NCBI RefSeq assembly: GCF_040054535.1
Contig: NC_090781.1
Coordinates: forward strand, 8,912,982-8,976,981
Origin: Antennarius striatus
Taxonomy: Eukaryota; Chordata; Actinopteri; Lophiiformes; Antennariidae
Length of the DNA stretch: 64,000 bases
Reading direction: 5' to 3'
Shown: in pieces, positions 26,183-35,107 of the stretch
Layout of the letters: each line of letters starts with the position of its first letter
Position numbering within the stretch: the first letter of the stretch is position 1
The notes under the pieces: model-generated
What the model was told of the DNA's origin: nothing
The model's database searches: none
What the model saw: only the letters and a program-made list of their open reading frames with translations
Translations under genes and position numbers: made by a program

Positions 26183-29100
26183 TGTCGACACACACATCAT
26201 CAGCCTCATCTCAGAGGATTTGACTGCAGGACGGCAAGGCGGCGGAGAGTCAACGGTGTGGGGCTGTTGGCTGTTTTAGCTCAGGAAAGCGTCCAATCAG
26301 ACAAAGAGCCCGGGAGATGCTCTTTAATCGCAGCATCAGAAATCAATTTACATGCCCGGGGTGTTTGGGGAGTAATAGGGAAGTCAACATTTGCTCTTTT
26401 GAATGAGTGAAAAAAGAGCCTGCAGAGAGGCGTAACTGTTACTGATCTCCTCATGCTGGTGATTTGAAAAAGATATCTTCTCTCCTTTTTTACGGCTATG
26501 AGGTAAATCAAGTACTTTCCACTGCATTCATGTTAATTTGCCTGAACGCCTTAAATCTTATTTGAGTAGAGATGAGTGATAACGAAGAAGACACTCTATT
26601 TAAGAGATGTAAATTGACATACAATCAAAAATTATGAACTTTTATGGACTTGGAGCTCCACTGAGGAATCAGCTGCTAACAGATAACAGTGTTTACAGGC
26701 CTCTGTGCCGGGCTGGGCTGGGAGATGATGCACAGATAAGAAACAGCAACAGCGACGAGACAGGAATCAGGTGTATAAATGGATGTGAGGTTAATTTAAT
26801 ATCAGTATGGAGGTAGAGGAGAGCTTCAGTGACAGTCATGAGAATCCAGAATCATTCTTTCTGGGTGGCAGAGCAGGAAGCACAGGGTGGAAACAAGCGA
26901 GAGACAAAACTGAGCGTGTGTAGAAAGAGATGAGAAGGACAAATGAGGATGGAACTGCTGGACAATCCAATGAAACGACTCTCCTCTTTATAAAGCACAA
27001 AGACCAGCATTGCTCTAGTTATTATTTCTGCTAACTGTCATCCAATTGGTTCCTTTAAACCTTTTTTGCCTGGAATGACCCGAGCAAAAGATAAAAGTCT
27101 TATTTTCTAACCAACGTTAAAAAAAAAAAAAGCAACTCAAAATAGGTTGGAAAAGAGAGTATCTGGGATGCACATGGAGGGAAGTGAGAGGCTATCAATA
27201 AGATGGAAAATGAGGCCGTACATTTATTCTATAATGGTTGAGGAGGAGAGAATAGAAAAAGGACTCAAGAAGAGTGTAGGTGTGTGTGTGTGTGTGTGTG
27301 TGTGTGGGGGGGGGGGGGGTTGAGCAGAGATGGCTAGAGTGTGAGACTGAGGAAAAAGACCACACAGTCTATCAAAATGTCAAAGCGTGCGATCGGGACT
27401 ATTTCCCCCCGCTGCTGCTAACCAGAATAGATCTGTTCTGGTTAATGCGGGCAAAGTGAGAGCATCCACTCATGTTCTCATCCACTCATGTTCTCATCCA
27501 CTCATGTCATCAACGACGAAGGGGCTTCTTCACTCATCCTAGACCAAACCAGCCTTCCATGACTAATAGGATGAGATGGAAATTTCCAGAAAATCGACTG
27601 GAATATGCATCTGCAGTTTATTTCTCTTTGAAGCGCGTTTGATTTGTGCAGATGAAGAGAATCTTCCAGGACGGCGTTCACCATCATCCTGCTCCACGAC
27701 GAGTCAATCGCACTCAGCACAGCTCCGTTCCTCTGGGACAGGAAGAAGATGATGCACTTCTGAAATATGACACCCACCCACCCCCCCCCTCTATACGTTA
27801 CAGCACGTCAGTAGTTGTGTCTTAATCCCAGGTTGGTGTCGGCCGCCAGGCTTCAAATGACACGAGTTCATTAAAAAGAAGGTCCAGGCTCACATTTTCT
27901 CGACATCTTCACTCAATTAGGAGCAACAAGAGGCTTCATGCATGATATCGACGTTGACCTCCACCCCCACTACCCCCACCCCTCTGTATGGCAGGCTGTT
28001 TAAATAAGCGCTGTGTAAAATGGTTAACAACACAGCACCCCGGCCATAAAATCCAGCCGTCCCATTGATTACGGGGGTAATAGCCGGACAGATTAATGCA
28101 TTTCTCTGGGGTTTAGACCTCAGCAATGAATCTGTAACACTCACACAGACATAGAAAAGTGGAGAGGCATCCATATCCAATAACCTGTATTTTCCATCCT
28201 CACTCATATTTCACATGGTAATGACTGGTTAGTCCTTCACCATGCAAGCTTCTTCACGTCCTCCTCGGCAGTCTAATCTGAACCTCCTCTGAGACGCGTC
28301 GTCTCACTTCACCTGAATCCATTTGAAAATGTCTTCTTTTTTTTTTTAAATGCAGTAATGAAATTCTGCTGTCAGGTGGTGCAGTGGAAAAGGGATTGGA
28401 ACAGATCTGGAAAAACTAGGGGAACATTTAGACTAATGAATTTGAGTCTCTCTCTCTCTCTCTCTCTTTGCGGGTGTGTGTGTGTGTGTGTGTGTGCGTG
28501 TGTGTTGCTCCCATTATAACATATTGCAAAGTGATTCAAATGCTGTGATGGAACAGTGCTTTCAGAGCTCACGTGCTCAACATCCCCCTGCCACCGATAA
28601 TGTGCAACAGTACATCACAGGCATTAAATATTCAGGGGCAAAGATTACAAGCAGGTGAATTCATGCACCTCTACACTCGGAGGCCAACAACACACTGTAA
28701 GCACCACATACTGTACGCTTAATGAAGTGAGGCGTGACATGTGTCCCGCTTAAACCCGTCTGACTTTAATAAGAATATCATCAGAGTCTTGGACTCAAAC
28801 TTGTAGGAGGGTTGGGAACTCCACCTCACCTGAGCTGTTACCTTCCCTGTTCTCGCTCCTAATGAAGTCATTCAAAGCTACAAAAGGTGCAACATGTAGC
28901 ATTAATGAGACCTTTACAGTCGCTGCCTTGACAGGGAATCTTTAAGTGGCTGCAAGCCAGCTTGAAAAAGCAATTCCCCCCAAAACTATATTGAAGTCAA
29001 CCAACTGTGCCCAACACGGAGCAGGTGAGCAACGAGGAAGAAAAAAGGGATCCTGTGGAAGAGGACAGGTTTCAGGTTTTTAAATGAAAGTTTCTTTCCA

Positions 29101-29779
29101 TGCTGCTGCATAGAGTTAATTAAATGTTGCCATACTGCAGGAAGTCGTGCGTCTCTTCTAATGCAACCTTTTTAATGGTTTGTGAGCTCCCTTTTTTAAT
29201 TTTTTTTTTTATATGTGGTTCTGGAGCTGCATCAACTTGCAGCTCGTCAGGAACTGAATTACATCATTGCTGAAAGGTTCCCACATCAACAGAGTAGACA
29301 TCCTTCACCCATCAGCATTATTCCTTCCTCAGAGGAAGAGGGAAAATAGGCTGCAGTCCACTTTACAGTACTGACATACAGCCTATCCGTTCTTACCTGG
29401 TTATTAATGCACAACGCGAGGTGCTTCCTCTCCCGAACCACAGCATGGGTCCCGGCACGCAGCCTCACTTCTTCTCCCTGGAACATGCTTCTGGAACGAC
29501 ACGGCTCAAGTTAACGCGCAAAAAAAAACTCCCCCAAAAATACGTTTAAACGCGATCATCCCTCGGTGCGCGTAACAGTCTGTGCGCATCCCTCCCTCCC
29601 CACCACCGTGCGTCAGCTGAGCGCAGTTACTGCAGGATTTTATCACTTATCGGTGCATGAGCATCCTCATCCACCCCCCCCCCCACCCACCCCCAAAATA
29701 AACACCGTTGCCACGCGTGGGTGAGATGGGATCAGTCGGTGGGTGATGACACTAACCTGTACGTGCCGTTCCTCAGCAT
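21593..29779 (-). CDS. iqcj-schip1: iqcj-schip1 orthologue, 5' part (IQ-motif protein; four exons, continues past position 1 or unseen)
   Basis: I assemble four minus-strand exons: 29757-29779, 29397-29490, 24489-24556 and 21593-21734. Every donor is GT(A/T)AG-like, every acceptor ends CAG, and the phases agree. The 327 coding bases read 109 codons without a stop. The first ATG is 29779; a second in-frame ATG at 29486 could also start translation. The last exon opens with the IQ motif 'RIQRAWRASTSRRGR', preceded by 'PKVA', close to human IQCJ 'SKVKIIQRAWREY'. IQ motifs bind calmodulin. In mammals the IQCJ-SCHIP1 fusion protein sits at axon initial segments and nodes of Ranvier and binds ankyrin-G. 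The next gene upstream on the same strand is mfsd1, as in human 3q25.32. The N-terminal region before the IQ motif is unlike the human one. The SCHIP1 exons were not found in the window. Confidence 0.7.
21894..23151 (+). mobile_element. hAT DNA transposon remnant with 8-bp target duplication
   Basis: The element is bounded by identical 8-bp copies of atttaaag (21886-21893 and 23152-23159), the hallmark of hAT insertion. Its right end reads CAGGGGTGTCAAAGTC when reversed and its left end CACATGTCAAAGTC, so the terminal inverted repeats still match. GC-rich 'ggcccgc' subterminal repeats lie at 21910-22010. Around 22396-22480 a readable relic 'DKHLHSILRV', then after a frameshift 'SAQSLTLNIHELV', matches the C-terminal end of hAT transposases of the GTF2IRD2/ZBED/FAM200 type. 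It is inactive and lies in the first 3 kb upstream of the IQ exon, in the intron between the third and fourth iqcj exons. Confidence 0.8.
23160..24488. other. Intron of iqcj-schip1
   Basis: AT-rich sequence between the third and fourth assembled exons. No further exon or repeat is recognised beyond the hAT element. Confidence 0.45.
25512..25543 (-). other. Possible 32-bp mini-exon of iqcj-schip1
   Basis: On the minus strand the block follows a strong acceptor (atttctttcag) and precedes a gtac donor. It contains an ATG (MNFRE) that would run in frame into the exon at 24489-24556, giving a start 'MNFREEEMKR' that loosely resembles the human IQCJ start 'MRLEELKR'. If spliced after the exon at 29397 in phase 0 it would bring a stop, so it could only be an alternative 5' exon. 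Speculative. Confidence 0.25.
26138..26177. repeat. (CA)n microsatellite
   Basis: Pure CA tract of about 40 bases. A shorter impure one lies at 25950-25995. Confidence 0.93.
26180..29390. other. First large intron of iqcj-schip1, possible conserved non-coding blocks
   Basis: No exon found. Several stretches look less random than their surroundings: 26190-26420 (contains 'gtccaatcagacaaag' and 'atcaatttacatgcccgggg'), 28030-28140 ('cattgattacgggggtaatagccgg') and 28700-28980. Also present: a 14-G run directly after a TG tract (27281-27319), three tandem 16-bp units (27463-27508), a near-perfect 26-bp palindrome centred on agatct (27419-27444) and a TC/TG compound microsatellite (28446-28504). 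Confidence 0.35.
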
Positions 29780-29960
29780 GACGAGCTCTCTCTTCCTCTC
29801 TCCCTCCCGTCGGCCAGACAAGAAACGAAGTGAGCAGTTTGGGTTCGGGAGCAGCCGGTGTAGACGCCAGACTTGGGGGAGAATTCTCTCAGCCAATGGG
29901 ACGCTGAGCGTGTGCGCGTTTCTTTACGCGTGCGCCCACGGAGCGTGTGCGCTCATGTCA
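29400..29960. promoter_or_regulatory. CpG-rich promoter region of iqcj-schip1
   Basis: CpG dinucleotides are dense here (cgcgcg, gcgcgtaac, ccacgcgtgg, acgcgtgcgcccacggagcg) in contrast to the CpG-poor surroundings. The region covers the first two coding exons of the minus-strand gene and ends about 400 bases before the plus-strand receptor gene, so it might serve as a shared divergent control region. Confidence 0.55.
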
Positions 29961-30349
29961 TTTAACTTGGTAATGGGGGTGGGTGGGTGGGGGGGATCAG
30001 TGCATTAATTATTCTGCACACATTGTCTCGGGTCAGGAGTGATCACACATAGGCTATCACAATAAATCTCATTATGTGTCTCTTGTCGCGCCTCACGGTC
30101 CGCAGGTATATTTGCTCATACCTGAGAAATTGCGTCATGATGGTTTGCATCACGCAGGTATTGTGGGGAAACAAGAGGGTTGAGCAAACAAATGCATTTG
30201 GTGCTTTTTTTTTTTCTTTTTCTTTTTTTTAAACAAACACTATCATCACAGGAGGCTGGGTCAGCTGGAAACAGGTGAGGAGAGAGGACAGCAGGTCAGT
30301 TAAGGTGTGAAGTGGCAGGAGTCGCTCATTATCTGATCACCTGAGCTGA

Positions 30350-31333
30350 ATGGAGCACTTCAGACTCTGTCCAGTTGCTACCTACTACCAGAGGATCCTT
30401 CTTCCGTTGTCCTACAGTCTTGTGTTCATCCTTGGCTTGAGTTTAAACGGTGTTCAGCTGTGGTGCGTGTGGTGCCAGACGCGTCGGTGGAGCGGCACGG
30501 ACATCTACCTGACCAACCTGTCCCTGGCGGATCTCCTCTACGTGCTGTCCCTGCCTCCTCTCATCATCAGCAACGCCATGGGCGGTGTGTGGCCCTTCGG
30601 CAACATCATATGTAAAAGCGTCAGATTCTTCTTCTTCGTCAACCTCCATTGCAGCATGCTGTTTCTGACGTGCGTCAGCATCCACCGTTTCCTCGGAGTG
30701 TGCTTCCCCATCACCGCCGTGCGCCTCAGGACCAAAAAACTCGCACTTTTTGCGTCAGGCGCAGTTTGGATCCTGGCCACTTTGGAAACTTTACCGACAC
30801 TGTTTTTTGCGCACACGGGTGTCATACATAACAGAACTGTATGCTTTGAAATGACCAACCCTAGACAGTTTGAACTTTACTTCCCATACGGGTTGTTTTT
30901 AGACGTGGTGGGGTTTCTGATCCCTTTCCTGATCGTTGTTACCTGTTACTGCTCCATGATGAAGGTGATCTACTGCAGGGCCGCCGACGGCATCTCCAAT
31001 CCAAGGACGGCTCGGAGGCGCAACAAGTCCCTGTACTCCCTCGTCGTGGTGTGTTTAGTGTTTGTGGTGTGTTTCGTGCCTTATCACATCGCTCGGACGG
31101 TCTACTTGTTTGTGAGGGTCTACCTGCCCGTGGATTGTGGCCTCATGAACACGGTTATTATCTCATATAAGGTCTGGAAGCCAGTGGTCAGTTTTAACTG
31201 CTGCGCAAATCCCCTCCTCTACTTTTGGGGATCCGGACGGAGCCCCATGAAGCTCTGGGCCTGGCTGTGCGGGAGGAAGAGAGTGGAACCCCGCGTGGAG
31301 GACGTGGGTGGCGCAAATAGGTCCGGAGGGTAG
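30350..31333 (+). CDS. P2Y6/P2Y3-like purinergic receptor, class A GPCR (327 aa, intronless)
   Basis: Complete seven-transmembrane receptor: TM1 about 17-40, TM2 52-74, TM3 88-110, TM4 131-152, TM5 180-203, TM6 229-250, TM7 271-293. The TM3-EL2 disulfide pair is C88-C165, and C7 with C263 could form the second P2Y bridge. TM6 carries the P2Y signature HxxR (H246-R249); TM7 has K274/K277 where P2Y receptors have their K-x-x-R. 'NRTVCF' (161-166) and 'PYG' (179-181) in the second loop/TM5 match P2Y6 'NRTVCY...PYG'. In that family, ligands are uridine nucleotides and coupling is mainly Gq. Oddities: DRY is HRF (112-114), and NPLLY (287-291) replaces the DPxxY of most P2Y receptors. Exact orthology (P2Y6, P2Y3 or a fish-only branch) is open. 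It is divergent to iqcj-schip1. Confidence 0.9.
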   Translation: MEHFRLCPVATYYQRILLPLSYSLVFILGLSLNGVQLWCVWCQTRRWSGTDIYLTNLSLADLLYVLSLPPLIISNAMGGVWPFGNIICKSVRFFFFVNLHCSMLFLTCVSIHRFLGVCFPITAVRLRTKKLALFASGAVWILATLETLPTLFFAHTGVIHNRTVCFEMTNPRQFELYFPYGLFLDVVGFLIPFLIVVTCYCSMMKVIYCRAADGISNPRTARRRNKSLYSLVVVCLVFVVCFVPYHIARTVYLFVRVYLPVDCGLMNTVIISYKVWKPVVSFNCCANPLLYFWGSGRSPMKLWAWLCGRKRVEPRVEDVGGANRSGG

Positions 31334-31339
31334 ACCATC

Positions 31340-34300
31340 AGTGACTTATCCTGAGACTGTGGACGATGAAATTTCGTCCTGTTTATATTTAATTAAATTT
31401 ATTTTTACTAAAACATTGTTTATATTGTATATGAATGCAAGGAACTAATTTAGAAAATTCTAGGTAGGTAATCGTTATTAACAAATTTATGACCAGATCT
31501 GATGTTGGTGGACATGGCGCCCTCTGCCGTTTGTAAATGATCGAGTCTCCATAAAAGCCCCCAGTTCACCATGAATCATGAGTTCAAATGTGTACACAGT
31601 AATTGCCATAGGCGGAAAGGATCCTGTTTGGTGTTTATAAAAACATACATAACTGGATTTATCTTCAAAAATAACATTAAACTCAGGAAACACCAACCAC
31701 AAGAGTCATTCTATCACATGGTTAAAATACACTGAAGATTAATAGAAATGCTGCAGCATCTTGGGAAAAAAAAAAAATAAAAAAAAAGGACACATATATG
31801 GGCATACTTGTTTGGCGACTGAGCTACAGGTTTGGGGTAGCAGAGCTGAACATCATTTCAGAACACTCTTAGTGATGACAGATGGGTTGAGCTGCAGATT
31901 TAACGTTGAGAGCTGAAGAAAAAAAAAATTGGAGTAAAAAGGAAATAAAACAGCAGTTGAGGTGGAACAGGGGCTGCAGTTTAATTACAGTGTGACAGAA
32001 AGACCACTCCTCATTGACTTCTGTGAAAATGTAAAACAGACTCGAAATTGTGGTCTGTATGATTTTTTTTTAAAATTGTGTCTAATTATAAATTGTGTGA
32101 ACAGAGTGTGTATGCATGTGTGCCTAGACACCCATTACAGACGCCAAAAACAGACATTGGTTCTAGTCTGGCGAGCTCACCAACTGTTGGCTTAACGGCT
32201 TGTTTAATAATCCTGCAGGAATAATGTTCCCATCTTTATCATCTCTACAGCAAACACTTACAAAAGCACACACATATCAGTATTACCAACATTAATCACC
32301 CACATGCTGCTGCTAAAGGCTGAGAAAATGAATCATTACCATAGATGTATGCTGCAGAAAAAGTAAAAAGAGAAACTAAAGGCTTTCAAATCTGTGTTTA
32401 ATGAAATATCCCATGATTTATCTAGTCACAAATGTTGATTTTGTTCTTCAAAGTGATTTCAACATCTTTGATAGTACATTGATTCATCTGTTACTTCACA
32501 GCAACTTGCATCCTAACAACAGTTAACACTTTATTCCCATTTAATCAGAGTATACTGCTGTCACGACAAAGTGCAAATGAGTGGCAAATGAAGAGAGCAG
32601 CCTGTTTGGATGATATTGTGGTCATTTTAACATGCAATCAATATTTGTTAACTACAAATCCTCGTGTGAGTGTTCCGGCATATTTTGTTTCCATTATCAA
32701 TAATTTTATTAACAGAAATTCAATATTTATGACAGTAACAGTGTGCTGACACAAGTCAAATTGCACTTCTATATCAGTGGAGCAAAGAATCATCTTCAAC
32801 GACGCGAGGTAAAAAGTTGCAGTTCTGATTTTGAAAAATACCTACATTTGCTCATCTGAGGTAGTAAATATGGATCATCCATAATATGCAACTCAAAGAC
32901 AAGTCTTGGCACAGTCAGATAGAGCAACAATTTACAGCAGAGATTAAAACAGTTCATTACCTGAGTTAAATTATTGACCAAAATAGGTCTAGAAAACATA
33001 GTGTGTATATTAAAAATTAAAAAATTCATGCTAATAAAATAGTTTGTAAAAAGTTGAAATTGTGATTATTATGACACAAGTCAGGATATTCAAAATCGGG
33101 CCTTCTTCTTTTTCTGATTTCTTTTAAAATGTTATATTAATGAACCATTTGATGATGCAACGGAGAATGAATTCTTATGAACTTCCCAATGCAGTGACAG
33201 CCAGATAAAAGAATTAAAAAAAAAAAAAAAGATCATTGAAGACTTAAACAATAAAAAGATAGGTTCTTGTCTTATTTAAAGTCAATGATGCTTGGAATTA
33301 AAACTGAATATGAACTAAATTTGTCTAAGGTGGGTCTGGTAGAAATGGTTGTCAGGAATAACTGTGATATGGTCTGCTGAGTCATCAGCAATAAGGCAAG
33401 CAACAAAGTCACACTGAAGCAACATTGATGCACAAATAAATCGCAATAATTAATATAGGACACCGGTACCAGAAATGCTATTAGCATAGAATAAAATCAA
33501 GTACAATTTTTCCACTAGGTCACGTATAAAAATGGGTAAAAAACAAAGGATAAAAGGTTAAAACAATTCCAAAGCATCTGAAATGTCTTGTTAAAATATG
33601 GTGTGTCAGCTGAATTTAGATTCAAACATAGAAGTCAGAGAAATCCCTCTCTGAGAGATGTGTGTCACCCAGTCGTCATCATCAGTCATACCTTACTAAC
33701 ACACGGCTGCTTATGCAACAATCAGGTCCAGACAGATATGTTGGAAAAGCCAATGGTGACAGCATGTAGCAGAGTCCCGCCCCATGGCCATTGATTGACA
33801 GTTCTGTGGCCGACACTGAAGCCTTCTGGCTCTGAAGACCAGGGATACGCGTGTTCCTTCATCATCTGGAAAACATCAGCATGGGCATTTATACACACTC
33901 ACACTCGCACACACACATACACACCAGTAAAATGAAGATAAGATAAACCTAGAGACAGAAGCAGATGTAGTCACTGCTCACACACCTACTAGGCCAACTG
34001 TTGTGGTTTCTTGTCGTGCTTTGAAAAAACACTTATCGGCCCAAATGATGCACAGCTGTCTTCTTGTCATAGCCAGTGAATTCATTTAAAGCCATGACAA
34101 AATGTACCCTTTTGATATAGAAACCATTTCCTCCGTTATGTTTCAATGAGTTAAAAGTTCTTTCAAAAAGAAAAGAGTTCACAAAGTGCTTCCACAGACT
34201 AAGTAAAAGCAGTGCAATAAAAGACTAAAACACATTCAACAGGAAGCAATGGATTAGAGGCTGTTGAACACAAAGACAAATTAAGGATAAATAAAATCAT

Positions 34301-35100
34301 TAAAAGACTATAAAGGTCCAAGAAAACACAAGGACAAAACCACATAACAGCAAATTTGAAAGTGAATTTTAAGAAATGATTTAAAATAATTTATTGATTC
34401 TGCAACTCTTATCTCCTCAGGCAGGTCATTCAGGGATTATGAAGGCAGGAATGACTTCTTCTTTTTTTCAGGTCAGTGATTTCATTAGTTTGATTTTTGA
34501 GATGGATCTTACCTGGAGGAATCAAGACCAGGTGACTCCTTTGATTTATAACTCAATTCCGAGTCAAATATAACTCCAAGCTCTCTGGCAGTGGGTCCAT
34601 GTGGGTGGGAAGGGGACTGAGAGTGATGGGTTTCTTGGATGAGGGGGATTGAACAATATGATTTCTTTGTTTGGGTTATTGAATTGTAGAAACTTATGTG
34701 TCATCCAAAAGTTGATGCCATATAGACATTGTTGTTAACTGTTAGAACCGTGTTGCGTGTCTGTCTCTATTTTGAGTCATATGGAGGAGATCTAAAATAT
34801 GGGAGTTGGTTAATGAGTTTAACATCAACAGTGACTGTTATTCTAACATATAAACTTGTGCTCAATCTGTTAAATCATTTATATTCATCTCAGTGGACTC
34901 TAAAATGGAACAGAAAATAGATCAGTTTGACATCCATGGGCTCAGGGGAGAAGAACCAGAGCTCCTCCAAGTGCTGCTACCTAAAAATGTGCCTCAGCGC
35001 CGTGGTTATGCGAGTTTTTTAAAAATATTGTCACTGTGATGCTTCTTGAATTGTTATGTAAGTGGATGGGAAAGAACTGATGATGCATGAAGAAGGGTCA
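31340..35100. other. Intergenic, between P2Y6-like receptor and mfsd1 3' end
   Basis: AT-rich, with poly-A/T runs and no supported exon. The segment 34200-34700 reads like an old LINE/LTR untranslated region ('gcaggtcattcagggattatgaaggcagg') but cannot be assigned. The mfsd1 3' UTR must lie just below 35108 on the minus strand. Confidence 0.35.
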
Positions 35101-35107
35101 ACACTAC

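Noticed and set aside
30443-30858. Minus-strand frames over the P2Y6-like receptor
   Set aside because: Antisense shadows of an intact GPCR gene.
34200-34950. Possible additional retroelement untranslated region
   Set aside because: Wording resembles fish repeat tails, but no boundary, coding motif or duplication could be identified, so it is not called.
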